The notes beneath the pieces are model-generated. The model was given only the letters and a program-made list of their open reading frames with translations. It was not told where the DNA came from and did no database searches. Below are positions 23,590 through 36,450 of a DNA stretch of 64,000 nt, piece after piece (the stretch's first letter is position 1; each line of letters begins with the position of its first letter). The DNA comes from Silene latifolia (lineage: Eukaryota > Streptophyta > Magnoliopsida > Caryophyllales > Caryophyllaceae): positions 48,235,901 to 48,299,900 of the forward strand of contig NC_133529.1 in NCBI RefSeq assembly GCF_048544455.1, in the 5' to 3' direction. Made by a program: the position numbers and the translations under genes.

Positions 23590-26354
23590 GGCGATTGAGG
23601 AGGTTGTGAAGGCCCAACCTCCGCAAAGCCATCAGCAGCATCTTCATTATTGACAGAAGAACCAGTGGACTCATTCAGGTCCAAATCACCCACAGTCATA
23701 CGAAACCCAATTCCAGAATACGCACCCTTCCTAGAATGAATACCTCTTCCCACGCATGGTCTCTTAGCAAGCTGGAGAAGATACTCCTTAGCCTTTTCCA
23801 TTGAAACAACAGCAGTCTCAGGCACCATCTCCTCTTGCACTTCAGTGCAACATTTCCTTTTCCTTGCCCCAGAAATAGCATCCTTATGAGTCTTCAACAT
23901 CTCTGGTTGATGGTACAAATCTGCCGCCCCCATGAACCCATCAGACAAGCAGCTCCTTCCCTTCCTACCAAAGTCCATATTTGCAATCAATCTAGCAGAT
24001 GGAGCACATCCTGATCCCACAACAAAATCCGTCTTCTTACCCTTCACAGCAGCATCAAAAATTTCCCCAGACAACTCCACAGCAGACATCTGGTTCTGTC
24101 CCTCCATGGACTGCAAAGCAGCAACCCTAGCTTGTAAAGCAACAGTACGAGCTTGAAGATCAGCACCCATCCTCTCAATGGCAGACGATGATAAGGATGG
24201 ACTAGCACTAACATTCAAATCAGGTCCCACAGAAACAGGTCCCTCCCTTGCTGGTAGACTGCTCACTTCATTATAATCCTCATTAATATCTTCAGAAGTA
24301 GAGATAAGATTAATGGCACTGCTGTGATGGAACTCAGAGGACTCATCAGATGAGTTTCCCAACATGGCAGGATTAAGCACCCAAGAGCATGGGGGAAGAT
24401 CATTCCTAGCAGGCAATGGCTCAGAATCAGAGCTAATACTTATAATTTCAACAGAAGAATCCTCAAGAGGGGTACCCATCTCCATGTCAGCTGACCCCTC
24501 CTCCCCATCCCCTGGTTGAGGCCCCACACCCTCAGGATAATGGTACATAATGGGGATACCCATAGGTGGAGGGTCAAAAGTCTGGTTAAGGCCACGATGG
24601 TCATCCTCCATCCTGGCCCATTCCACATCAGCTTCCACACGGGAAAGAATAGACTCCTGGATTCTAAGGTCACGATCCAGAACCCCTCTTGAACTCCCAG
24701 GACCAGAATAAAGCAGGTAAGGATCCGCAGCTTGAATCTGATGTAACAAACTGTCCTGACCAAGAACAGGAGCCCTTGGTTGTTCCAATTCCTCAGCAGC
24801 ACTAAAATACTCATCAGAGTTACTTTGATTATTATTACCAGCCTGAGTAGGGTTACCAGACTGGTTACCAACAGCAATATTATTCCCACCCATCTGTTGT
24901 GGATAATCCACACCAGGCTCATGACCTACACCAGCAGAAACAGCAACCCCATCCACTGGCAGCCATCCTCCCAACCCAATACCTCCCAAACCAGAACCCC
25001 CTTGTCCTTGTCCTTGATCAAAACCATGAGCCTGTGCGACTTGTCCCTGAACAGCATCTAACCCACTCATTCCACCATCTTGCACAACCCCATCCCCAGA
25101 TACATTTTGGGCTCCAGCAGCCTGAGAAGAAGACCCCTACTGCAACCCCCCTACAAAACCACTCCCAGAAACCTGCCCTTGCACATCCTCCATATTCACA
25201 TCTCTCTGAATACCACCACCCCCAGAGCTAGCCTGACCAGTCCCCCCTCCACCACCAGCACCAACAGGAAAGACAACTGGTCCAGCAAAGGGCTGGTCAG
25301 TCACAGCAAACCTCATGCCCGGATACACCCTCCCCCCAGGAGTAAGACCCAACTCAAAATCAACCAATCTCTCAGGCTGTTCCCTTTCCCTGACCCTAAT
25401 ACCCCTCCCATTAGCCAGACGAACATCAGAAGATAAATACTTAGTTGTGGATGGTGTAGCCCTTAAATCCAGGTTAAACATAGTATGGTTGCTATTTGCA
25501 TGAAAAACCACAAACCCTTTTTCCATGGTCCTGTCAAGCATACCATTGACACTTGACATTATGGTCATAATGCTTTCCCTACACTGGGACCCTCTATGAC
25601 CCACCTTACCACACCTTATACAGTACTTGAACACTTCCTCATACTTGAACTGCACCCACAGCAAGTAGCCCCCATCCATAGCCAAGAAAAACCCCGGCAT
25701 TAAAGGCTCATTAAGTTTAACACACACTTTCAACCTTAAATAATCATTTCTTGGGATAATTTCAAAAGGCTCAACCTGATAGTAATGGCTTAAAAGCTTA
25801 CCTGCTACCCTTGCCACATGCATGGAAAGATACTCGAAAGGTAACCCACAAACTCTCACTTTCAGCTCAGCATAAGGGAAACGCACTGTCCTAGGGACAG
25901 TATCAGGGTACCATCGAGCAAACACCATCAATGCCCCGTCAATAGTAGCAGTACTCCTTCTCAAAAGACCCTCCTTGTCCTCCAACTCAGAACAGTAGAA
26001 GACATAAATTTCCCCCATTTTATGAACAACTATATCTCCCTTTGTGTTCCACTTTTTCCTTATTACATCGCTCACCATATCCGCCTCAAAAAGGCGGTAA
26101 TCCACCAGGAAACCCAAAATGCAGTTTCCCCAATACTCCCTAGACTGACCTAGGTACCCCGGATCAATGTTCACCACGCCCCCACTACGAGGGTACCTCC
26201 AGATGTTTGCATGCACCGGGTTGGAGGGGTTGAACTCAGCATTTGGAAACGGCTGATGGAAAGGCTGATGATTATAGAAATTCTGATGAACATCATGATC
26301 ATTCTGCTGATCAACCACATTAGCAAATCTCCCAAACTGTCCCTCAAAATCCAT
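23586..26354 (-). pseudogene. LINE ORF1: RNA-binding gag-like protein with CCHC knuckle
   Basis: ORF1 proteins coat LINE RNA. I place the start at ATG 26354 (MDFEGQFGRF); an upstream in-frame methionine at 26528 is less likely. A DUF4283-like N-terminal domain is followed by one CCHC knuckle, CIRCGKVGHRGSQC, near 25590-25640. After it comes a glycine- and glutamine-rich low-complexity tail and a long acidic/polar region with a motif rich in Q-A-R-V-A-A-L. A TAG at 25137-25139 lies in frame, right after GGLQ, and the frame continues without other stops for about another 515 codons to TGA 23588-23586. The stop could be a nonsense mutation (one change from CAG) or a readthrough point. The ORF1 stop overlaps the ORF2 start as ATGA. 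Confidence 0.85.
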
Positions 26355-26808
26355 AAGGCAATGAGTAAGACAATAATTAATCAGACGCTTGTATTTTGAT
26401 TTTTTTGTGAAAAAATTGGATTTTTTAAGTTGGAGAGAGGATGAAGTTGAAGAAACCCTAACAAACGATTGAGTTAAATAACCCATTGGAAGCTCACTGA
26501 TCCGTTGCTCAACCCTAAAGCTTCCCAATTAGAAATTATGAGCTTGCAGCAGATTGGGTGGAAAACTCTTGATATTCCCCAAAGAATTAACCCCCAATAC
26601 CCTGTCTGATTAGGTAATGATTAAAGATTTTAGAAAGATTTTGGGGAAATAAATCTTTGCTTTTTGCAGGTAGAAGATTAGGGTTTTGAGAACACCCAAT
26701 TGAAGAAGATTAAAGATGATGATTGAAATTTTTGGGAATGAAAATTATCACGTGCTCTCAGGAAAAGAGAGTAAAAGCTCTCTCTAGAACGAAGAGAGAG
26801 AAATTAAT
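26355..26808 (-). other. LINE 5' untranslated region
   Basis: From the inferred insertion point at 26808 to the ORF1 start. On the element strand it begins ATTAATTTCTCTCTCTTCG, with a CT-rich start and an AGAGAGAGC segment. No gene. It would hold the internal promoter expected of an L1, but no defined box is visible. Confidence 0.55.
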
Positions 26809-26823
26809 AACTTTTAGGAGTTT

Positions 26824-27765
26824 ATTACGGAGTATGAATGATGCAAAGAGATTGACATAATTTCCATCATAATAACATCAATAAACCGGTTAGTGAACAA
26901 TGTATTTCTTAGATTTCCCCATATATTAAGAGCCAACATGGTAAATTCCACTGTAATAGACTAATAGGCAAAATCCCATTATTCTTTACGGAGTTTATTC
27001 TATCACCAAATTCTTTCAAAATGAGAGCAATCGAATGTCAAATTAGACGCATTAGAGTAAAAATGGGATGAAAACTTAAAAAAATTATGATAAAGTATCA
27101 ATCGTTCAAATAAAAGTAGTAATAATTATATAAACATTTCATCAATCAAACATATAATATAATGAAACACTATAATATAATGAAACAATACTTTGTTCTC
27201 TTTACTGTAAGATCAAACCTCTCAATTAAATTGCATGAAATGCCTTGTTAAGAAAACCCTATATCTTAGTAGAATGGATAATCTGGAAAATTGTAAACAA
27301 TTAATAATCCAGAAAATTGTCTTTTCATTATTGAATTATCGCTCATCAATAGTTTCATCAATATTGCCCAAGTTCATTCAATTCAAAATCAAAAAGCATA
27401 TATGAAATCCTTTAACATGCACCTAATAGAAAAAATTAAAGAGAATAACTAATTACTGAGAGGAGATATATCATAAAATACTTGATATTGCGATACAAAA
27501 GGCGAACATTTCATATAGTTATTTGGTTAGGGATCAGAAAACACAGAGAGCAAAGATGAATAAACGGCCATCTTAGTTTTTTATTTGACAGGGGAGCAAC
27601 GAAAATTAGTAAGGATTAACATAGGGTTTATGAGTTGGGCGGGAAGTGAAAAAGCCATATGAAGACACGTGGCAAAGATGACGTAGGTGGCTTTTGTTTT
27701 ATATGTTTATATAGATAGATATAGATATAGATATAGATATAAATATAGATTTAGATTTAGATAGA
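26824..27765. other. AT-rich interval ending in a GATATA microsatellite
   Basis: No gene. Sequence is AT-rich; 27712-27765 is a (GATATA)n/(GATTTA)n simple repeat. Confidence 0.4.
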
Positions 27766-28457
27766 TCTACATAGTATAAAAGTTGGATTTTCTTTGGTTT
27801 CTGATTGGCTGATGGATTTGAGAGAATTGGTGCATATGGGACCCCCCATGATTATACAACATTTAATTACTCTCTCCTCTCATCTTCTCTCATCAACTCA
27901 ATTTCTATTCTGATTAATCTTATTCATATAAACACATTCAATCTTGCACTAAAGATAAAATAAATGGAAAATTGTATAGAAAATTAATACAAACTGGATA
28001 GTTCCTTTTCTTCAGAAGCTTTTACTTTCATTTTTTCTAAAACAAATCTTCATTGAACATTATACGTAATAGAAAATAATCAAGTTACTTCAACAAAAAA
28101 ACTCAATCAAGTTAATTTGTCTTTACTATATGATATTTATGATTAATTAGATTTTTGTCATTAATTAAATTATTAAAAAAATAATTAAAATATTTATTTT
28201 ATTTTTCAAAATGATAAAATATTTAATAACCGGCAAAAAAAAATAAAGTTGCGTATATAAGCCATTATTTATTTAAAATAAAAAATAACATAAACATTTT
28301 AAAGGAAAAAAAATTAAAAAGAATGAAATTTTTGTTGAAATCGAAATAGATTAACTATGGTTTATGACACAAACACAATAACCATCAGAAAATAATTATG
28401 GAAAATAATTTAAATAGTAGTCCAAAAAGAAAGTATATTTAAAATTGAAAAAAAATA

Positions 28458-28772
28458 TTCCCTCCTATTCTCCATATTGTTCCCTTTTGCTAAGGGCACA
28501 ATGATTAAGGAAAATAATAAAATAAGAGTAAAATGGTGGTGTGAGGTTTGGTGATAGGAGAGAGGGGTGATTAATTAGGAGTTAAATAAGGAATTGTGGG
28601 GCCAAAATATTATGGAAAGTAATAAAATATGAGTAAAAGAGTTGAGTGGGGTTTGATGATAGGAGAGATGAATGAATAAAATAAGAGTAAAAGTTTCCAA
28701 AATAAGAAAGGGGAAAAAAACCTGAATAATCCGTTTAAGGAAATAGGGAAAAAAATAGTGAATAGGAGGGAG
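28458..28772. mobile_element. Stowaway-like MITE
   Basis: TIRs TTCCCTCCTATTCTCCATAT (left) and, complemented, CTCCCTCCTATTCACTATTT (right), flanked by TA on both sides (28456-28457 and 28773-28774). 315 bp, AT-rich, noncoding. The outermost left bases have one change from the usual CTCCCTCC. Confidence 0.75.
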
Positions 28773-29013
28773 TACTAAAGTACCTCATTAATATAGAAAA
28801 AAAAACTAAATATAAACAATGCTAAAAAGGAAAAAGTCTTAAAAACAGATTTTAATTAAAAAAAAATAGAATATTTTCTTGGAACACAAATATAGGGATG
28901 ATTTAATACTAACAAGAGGATCAGATCTAAATTAAAGAGTATAACAAAAGTAGTGAAAATATACTAAAACAAGAAAAAAGATATATAATAATGATTAAAG
29001 TGTGAAAATATAG

Positions 29014-29834
29014 TTAAAAATGAAAATTTAACATAAAATAATACACCGCCTCTTTTGAAATTAGCTTTTTAAAAATTATGGAGACCCCTTTACAATTAGC
29101 AATAGATCTACAAATTTCGAGGCATAAGAAAGCAAATATATGATTATTCGCATTGATCACGCTAGAATCGTGTTCTAATAGAGTGAAATGGGAAATAGGT
29201 GAGATTGATTTGAAATGTTGGATGAGTAGTAACCGTCTTATGCTACTGTGGAGGCAGAGTGATTGGGGAGGGAGAAGGGATGTGGAATGTTGTGAAGTAG
29301 TGGACAAATGTGTACAATTAGGCTAATTAAAGAACAAAGGCCGATTAACATTACAGGTAATAAGGGGATAACATTAGGATGGATAATTTTTGAGATGGAG
29401 ATAGTCAAAGAAAGGAGGCAAGATGAAAAGTCGGTTAGTAATTGTGAGAGGAAGAGGGCGGCTGCGGGGTATAGGTAATATGAAGTAGGGTAAAATTCTT
29501 AGAAAGAGTTGATTTATGTATTTATATATCATAAATTATAGGGTAAGACGGTCTCATACGCTGAGACAATCCACTTTTGTAAAAAAGTTGTTCATTTATT
29601 ACTAAAACCGTCTTACAAAATATTGGAACCGTTTCATAGTGTAAACCCGCCTTACGCAATACCTACTGTTTATATATAGCCATATTTGTTATAGGCCATA
29701 TGAGTATCAAATGAGTGGAATTGAATTATTATCTCATTGTTGGGTTGTCATTGTAGATTACCGGATCTTTAGTTTGGCCAATTTTTGCATGATATATTAA
29801 CTTATTATGTTAGTTTGACATATATAGTTCACAT
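29014..29834. other. Interval without a recognised gene
   Basis: A short minus-strand open frame (29014-29307) shows no recognisable domain. Near 29545-29655 there are AAGACGGTCTCATACG and AAAACCGTCTTAC blocks resembling an inverted-repeat MITE remnant. Confidence 0.3.
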
Positions 29835-30053
29835 ATTCTTATTTAAGACCGATATATCCGTCTTAATCTTAAAATGTGTAAATTATTGTACATAAGATAA
29901 AAATAATATTGCACATAGATAAAAATAATAATGCACATAAGTTAAAAATAATATGCATTGGGATTAGTAAAAAAAATTTGTCCTATCTATGCGCAAGTGA
30001 GGTGTTATTGCTCCGTTTTATTCGTAAGACGATATATACATCTTAGGAAGAAC
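29835..30053. mobile_element. Inverted-repeat MITE of the TAAGAC family
   Basis: The left end TATTCTTATTTAAGACCGAT and the right end, complemented, GTTCTTCCTAAGATGTATAT are imperfect TIRs. Internal GCACATAAG/AAATAATA repeats. Relatives lie at 31168-31353 and 53848-54018. Confidence 0.45.
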
Positions 30054-31167
30054 TACTAATGTTAGTTAGATGAGTGTAGTTTCTATTCGTCCTCAATTTG
30101 CAATTGATATATCCGGTTATTCTCATTTCCATCAATGTATAGGGCAAAGCAGACTCTTATCACATATTATCTGATTTACTCTCATTCCACGTGATAGTCG
30201 TTCGAAGTGGCGACTAATAGATTGATTCGATTAATTTAGTTACATTAATGACGAAAGTCGTGGAATAAAAACCGTCCTTTTTTCCTAGATTATATGTACA
30301 TTAATGATGAAAACCGTATTAAATTATGTCATCCGAATGAAAAAGGTTAATTAAATTATATGTATGTCGAATTTTCAATTATAGACTTACTTATATTATC
30401 ACGACATTCACATTTAGTAACGCTCATTTATATGCTCCTGAGTCCTGTATGGCTGTATCCAACAATAGCGCATGTTATTATGACCCGTGCATTTTTTTGC
30501 ACGGGTTTAAAACTAGTTTTATTTATAGTAGGGTGGCGCCGAAATTCAGTGTCATCCAATGAATTATTCTATAATTAGACTTTATCATTATATCATATCT
30601 AAAAGTGGACCCTACTATTTAAAACAATAAATAATTCTATCCATTTAAAAATGGTACTCCCTCCAATTTCTTTATATCTTCCCTTTTCTTTTGAGCACAA
30701 AAAATAAGAAAGGGGAAGAAAGAGGAATAAAGTATTGGTAAATATTGTAAATTGTAATGTTTATGGGAGTGAGAAAATAATAAAGAATGAATAAAAGAAT
30801 GAATAAAGTAGTGGGAGTTTTTGATTTTTAGGAGAGAGAATCTTATCTTTATAAATACAGAAACATTTAGAGCAATTCTGTGCGTCCACATCACCAAATC
30901 CAATTTTTTTTTCTTTTATACCATTAAATGCGGGACCCACAGAAAAACTTAGGAATTAATTAACAAATAACCGTCGTTGTTGATGTTTTGTACGTAAATG
31001 ATTACATTTATAATTTATACGTAAATATTTATGAATAATTTAACGAATTAACTATTTATGAATAATTTATATTACAATAAATAACAACAAATTACAGCAA
31101 CCTACATTACAATAAATAACAACAAATTACAAAAAAAATTAATACAAATACAATACAAACTTCAATA

Positions 31168-31353
31168 AGTCTTCCTTGTGACGGGTATATCCGTCACAAG
31201 CTTGCGACGGGTCAAATACTACCCACATGGTAGATAAGACAAAACAGAATGCTACTCCCTAGGCAATTTGCTTTTGTCTTATTCCCCATTTGGGTAGTAC
31301 TTGACCATTCTCAAGGTTGCTGATATGCCCGTCACAAATAAGAATTTGTGTAC
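31168..31353. mobile_element. Inverted-repeat MITE
   Basis: The left end TAAGTCTTCCTTGTGACGGG and the right end, complemented, ACAAATTCTTATTTGTGACG are inverted. Inner blocks are also inverted (GGTCAAATACTACCCACATG against GGTCAAGTACTACCCAAATG, and AAGACAAAA). About 186 bp, foldback in form. Confidence 0.6.
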
Positions 31354-32711
31354 AAACTTTTACTACACTTTTTACTACAATAATAAATTAAAATAACAGT
31401 AATGCACAAAAAAATTGCACCGCTTATGTCGATTTTCAAAAAAATAAATACTAAATACAAAATGCAATTATAAATTAGCTGTAAATGAACAAAGAGAATA
31501 AAAAACAAAATCCTTTTTAAAAAATAAATTTTAAATCATAATTTATAGTTAATCATTCATATAGTTGCAACAATCTTAAGAAAAAATAAACTCGACTAAT
31601 AAAGTTATATAATTTTTTTTATAAAAAAGGAAATTAAAATTCAATCTTCAAAATACTAAAATTATATTTTTAAAAATAAAAAAAGTTGTTACATTTAACG
31701 ATATAATTTGTAAAAATATAATTTTGATTTTTAATATTCTCTCAGATCTGGACAGATAACCAATCATCACCGAGAATTAATTTGGAGCAAACGTTTCCGG
31801 CACCTATCTACCGGCCGTCATTCCGTTTTCTGAAGGTGGCAATGATAGGCTACCAATTAATTTCCGCTACCACAAGTCCGTTTCTATGGCCAAATTATCA
31901 TCATAATATCATTATAGTTAGTAGCCTTGAATCAAATCGCCAAATAAATTATTTTTACGATAATAACAAATTCACAATTGGAATAATGGGCTAACATCCA
32001 TTCACAACAAATTCGAATGAGCCTACACTTTCTCATAATTACCAATCAACAATCGTGCAAGTTCAGAAACCTGCTATAATTAAAAGACGATTAGAAAGTT
32101 TATTACTATGGAAATGAATTCTACATAAGATGAAATTCGAGTCAGTTAAACAAACTTGGCTATGTCAGCTCATACCTATGTAGGCCAAGTCAGATCCATG
32201 TGGGTCAAATGGAGATAAACACACGTGGATCAATTCGGGTCAGACCCATGTGGTTTTAAGTCGGGTCAGACGCATATATTAGGGTTAGAACCATTAGTTT
32301 CGACTCGATTCAGGTTAACTCAATTGTTTCGGGTCAAGTACGACCCGAGATTAATTAATTTCATAGATCACTTTATGAAATTATAACATTTCATAAATTA
32401 ATTTATTAAAATTACAAGTAAAAAACTCTATTTACTTAAATTAATTAATTTAAAATTCCATATGTGAAAAAAAAAACAAGCAATTACCAATCAACAATAA
32501 TAACTCAGATCTGAGTATTGAGAGCATTAAATAATGTCGATGCTCTTATTCAAACGCCTGATCAGTTACAGGTGAAAATGGCAAGAGAGAGAAGGAAAAC
32601 GTTTTTCACTAAAAAAACGTACTGATAATGTTAGTAATGTCTTTTGTCAATTGAGTCCCCCTACTACACCACTTAGCTCCACCACTACAGGTATATATCT
32701 ATCTCTATATG

Positions 32712-32712
<1 letters not shown>
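31354..32712. other. Noncoding part of the Helitron
   Basis: No gene. AT-rich, with a patch of diverged repeats containing CGGGTCAGACCCATGTGG and GGGTCA/TGACCC blocks near 32160-32350. Confidence 0.4.

Positions 32713-32798
<86 letters not shown>
32713..32798. repeat. (TA)n microsatellite
   Basis: An uninterrupted run of about 43 TA units ending directly at the left end of the MULE. A second (TA)n run sits at the right end of the same element (50621-50657). Confidence 0.95.
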
Positions 32799-32800
<2 letters not shown>

Positions 32801-32803
32801 TAG

Positions 32804-32834
32804 GATCCGGTGAGGCACCTCATTATGGCGAGGC
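32804..32834 (+). repeat. MULE left terminal inverted repeat
   Basis: It starts GATCCGGTGAGGC and ends GGCGAGGC. It aligns with gaps to the complement of 50572-50602 (GTGAG, ACC, TTA and GAGGC in the same order), a weak TIR as often found in MULEs. Confidence 0.5.
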
Positions 32835-33468
32835 GGCCGGTCTCACCAAATTACTACCTTGGACTGATTTGCATTATACATGGATGAAATTTGATTTTGT
32901 AATGTTTGAAAAAAAACAAGGATGAAAATTAGGGGTCAACAAGAAACTTTTCATTTGGTCCAAAACACTTTCTCTCTCTAATCTAAAAAAAAGCCCAAAT
33001 ACCTTATTCTCTCTAATCTAAACAAAAGGCCCAAATTCTTTCCTTCCAAAACTAATGAGCTTTCACGTTATACAAAAACACTCAATTTGGGCGTCGATTT
33101 CAAAGATGCGATATCATCAAATTTGTGAGACGATTTCATCAAATTAATCAAATTCTGACAATCAAAGAGGCGAATTCATCAAATTAATCGATTTCTTAGA
33201 ATATTTCGAGGTAATTTCCAGGTAATTTCATATTATTTGATGAAAAATTGATTTTCTTAACTTCGTTCATTAATTGATGATATAATGATCAAATTTGAAC
33301 AAAATCGAACTGTTTTGTAAATTTATAAGGATCAAAACTGAAGTATTTCGTTAGTTTAGGGTTTGAATTCGATCAAAACTGAGCAATTGAGCAATTTCGG
33401 CATTCGCGGTGTAAAATTTGTTGATTTTGTTAATTCATTCATTAATTGATTATAATTCATTCATTAAT

Positions 33469-34112
33469 AAGGCTCAAATTGACGTTGCGGCTTTAATTTC
33501 AATGGAGATTACGGACATTACAATAAGCGGTGATAATCTGCTTTGTTGAAACGGGTAATCTCCAGTTTTTTCGCTATTTTATGAAGTTGTTTTGCTATTC
33601 TCGATTTTGCGAATATGTGAGGTTATATTGTGAATCTAAGAAGTTATTTCGTAAATCTGAGAAGTTATTTCGTGAATGTAGGCTATAATATCCTGAATTT
33701 GATCAAAAATAATCAATTTCGCCCTACTTATTATGGTATTACTGCTGATGTTGCAGGTCTAACTCATCGATCGCAACGACTCGATAATAGTGCTATTACA
33801 AAGGTATTCTGTTTTGTCCCTATTTTATGAATTTGAGACGTTATTTTGTTTTGGTTTTGTGAATCTGAGAGGTTATTTTGCGAATCTAGGAGCTAATTTT
33901 GTGCATCGGAGAGGTTATTTTGAAAATATAAACTGTCCGGTTTTGTGAATCGAGAGGTTATTTTGCGAATCTAGGAGCTAATTTTGTGCATATGAGAGGT
34001 TATTTTGAAAATATAGACTGTCTGTTTTTGTGAATCGAGAGGTTATTTTGCGAATCTAGGAGCTAATTTTGTGCATCTGAGAGGTTATTTTGAAAATATA
34101 AACTGTCTATAA
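33469..34112 (+). repeat. MULE 5' block: duplicated segment with motif array and 85-bp triplication
   Basis: The segment starting AAGGCTCAAATTGACG (33469) recurs at 35563, so the first 500 or so bases are a 2.1-kb-spaced direct duplication that includes GGAGATTACGGACATTACAA. From 33625 on it is built of TTTTGTGAATC-type units. At 33853, 33939 and 34023 an approximately 85-bp unit (TTTTGTGAATC, GGAGCTAATTTTGTGCAT, GGTTATTTTGAAAATATA) is repeated three times. Confidence 0.7.
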
Positions 34113-35562
34113 TATCCTGAAACTTGGATCGTGGCAGAAATTGTTTGACATTGTCTATTTTGTGAATTAGAGTGCTTATTTTGTGAATATAAGAGCTAAA
34201 TATAATATTCAGAAAACTTAAAAATCTTGTAATTTTTCATCACATAAAATTTCGCAGGTTCATGGCTTTCGAATTAACTAAACAACAACATTCAAAAATA
34301 AAATAAACTGAAAAGCTGAAAAATTAAACAAGATATGATATTTGTTTAGTTTATCAATCACCCCTATTTGTTCGAGGCAATGCACATAGAGCAATATTGA
34401 TATAGCTATAGGTGCACCGTTCATCCGCATCGTGAGTGATCTTCTGCGTGTTTAGATGAATATGGGACTCTTCTACATCTTTGGAGTGTAGTTAAAATAT
34501 TTTGAATCAAGCCTTGATGCTACCCATAGAAAGGGCCCCTGAACTCGGGAATAGGTAGCCAGCCATTCAGGTCTTGTACGCCCAAATTGCTCGAACTTCT
34601 CCTGCAACTTGAAAGCCTGTTTGCAGCTAGTGTCATTTGTGCCAAATTGAATTAGTACTAATCCCATAAAATGACAAGTCTGCCTGCACATAACAGGCAC
34701 CAAAGACTCTATCTCATAACCTTGGCTCATTAAACAATCGCAATTTAGAGAGGTCGGGACAAACATACTTCCCTTTTTTATTCATATAACCTGGAACATT
34801 CGCCAAAACACAAGTATAGGGAAATACAAATAAATGAGACATTGTGTGCAATAGGGATTTTTGAAATGTTTTACAGAAGAGAGAAGAGAGGTTATTGGTA
34901 TATACTATTATGTTTCAGAAATTAGATATTTATAGGCCTGGTATTTGGCACAATGTTTGTCAGCAGTGCTGTTCATTCACATTACCCATATATTAAATTT
35001 TTTGATTGAATGCTTGATTGTTCAATGTCCTTTTCTTGGGAATGGAACTGTTATTAACAAATCAACAAAATATCTAGATACATACAACTTTGACCTTTTC
35101 TTAAAAGTGAATTCATAATCTTCACCAATTTTTTTTAATTATTTGAACTAATAATCTGATACTTTATTTAGTGAATCTCGGACTTTATTTGGTGAATCTC
35201 AGCCTATAGTTAGTGAATCTTGGGCCTTATTTTGTGAATCTCTGTTGTTAAACGTTACTGATGCAATTTATTTGTTTCTTATTGTGTGAATCAGAGACCC
35301 TAGTTTGTGAAACTAGAAGGTTATTTTGTGAAACTTAAATAACTAATATATACAACCAGGTAAGATTAAAACTAAATGAGATGACAAATTCGAAAAGTTT
35401 GCACAAGTCCGCACCATTGAATGCTTTAATTGTCTTGCATCAGTAATATTGCATGCGTTCTTATCTATGGTTGTCGATGTCATACTTATTATGGTGTTCC
35501 TACTATTTTGTTAATTTGAAACATTATTATTGTGAAACTTTATTTGTTAATATAAGAGCTAA
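34113..35562. other. MULE interval with an unrecognised minus-strand frame
   Basis: A 97-codon minus-strand frame at 34473-34766 contains the segment RTRPEWLATYSRVQGPFLWV. Its composition is protein-like, but I do not recognise a family; it may be a captured exon or chance. The rest is AT-rich, with motif units near 35160-35340. Confidence 0.35.
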
Positions 35563-36450
35563 TAAGGCTCAAATTGACGCGACTTCAATTTCAATGGAGA
35601 TTACGGACATTACAAGAATGGTGATAATATTCTTTGTTGAAACAGGTAATCTCCTTTTTTTCGCTATTATCTGATTTTGTGAATATGTGAGGTTATTTTG
35701 TGAATCTAAGAGTGAATTTTGTAAATCTGAGAAGTTATTTCGTGAATGTATGCTATAATATCCTGAATTTGATCAAAATTTATCAATTTCGTCCTACTTA
35801 TTATAGTGTTCTATTTGTTGTTGCGGGTCTAACTCTGATACTATAGCGACTCGATAAGAGTCTTTGTTGCAACAGGTATTCTGTTTTGTCCCTATTTTAT
35901 GAATTTGAGACGTTATTTTGGTCTGGTTTTGTGAATCTGAGAAGTTTATTTGCGAATCTAGGAGCTAATTTTGTGCATCTGAGAGGTTATTTTGAAAAAT
36001 ATAGACTAATATCCCGAAACTTGGTTTTGTGAGAGAGGAACTTAGATGCTAATATTGTGAAACTTGATTTGTGAATCTCCTATGTTGCTCTTTTTGGCAA
36101 AACTTACTAATTGAACCGAAGAAACATCAATCTTTTATGAATTTCAGATGTTATTTTTTTTAGATTGTTTTGCTATTCTCCTTATTTTGTGAATCAAATA
36201 GCTTATTTTGTGAATATAAGAGCTAATTATGTGAATTTGATAGGTTATTTAGTGAATATAGACTATAAGATTATGAAGCTTGGTTTGTGGCAGAGATTGT
36301 TTAACATTGTCTATTTTGTGAATCAGAGTGCTTATTTTGTAAATATAAGAGCTAATTATTTGAATCTAGTAGGTTATTTATTGAAATATAGACTATAAGA
36401 TCCTGGAACTTGGTTTGTGGCAGAGATTATGAACCTTATATGCTAATATT
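35563..36450 (+). repeat. Second motif array upstream of the transposase
   Basis: It starts with the duplicated block seen at 33469. Many units of TTATTTTGTGAATC followed by (T/A)GAGAGGTT or AAGAGCTAA follow, about 20-24 bp apart, up to the transposase coding region. Hydrophobic frames here are translations of the repeat. Confidence 0.7.

Larger units (their letters stand above)
19369..26808 (-). mobile_element. Full-length L1-type LINE retrotransposon
   Basis: The element has two ORFs, a 5' UTR and a poly(A) tail, and is flanked by a perfect 15-bp duplication AACTTTTAGGAGTTT (19354-19368 and 26809-26823), so it is a complete 7.4-kb target-primed insertion. Only a few lesions are visible: an in-frame TAG in ORF1 (25137-25139), a one-base loss in a G run near 23561-23564, and an in-frame TAA in ORF2 (21749-21751). 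Low decay suggests a recent insertion. Confidence 0.9.
27766..30516 (+). mobile_element. Putative Helitron, about 2.75 kb
   Basis: The 3' end is convincing: hairpin CCCGTGC (30484-30490) / GCACGGG (30499-30505), spacer TTTAAAA, then CTAG (30513-30516) before T. The 5' end is proposed at A|TCTACATAGTATAAAAG (27766), at the edge of the microsatellite. It matches the TC rule but not the 5' family sequence seen at 30841 and 54633, so it is tentative. No Rep/helicase frame is present, so it would be non-autonomous. A MITE lies inside at 28458-28772. Confidence 0.4.

Noticed and set aside
23932..25436. Plus-strand Pro/Thr-rich open frames opposite LINE ORF1
   Set aside because: Antisense shadows of the real minus-strand ORF1, which has a recognisable knuckle and context.
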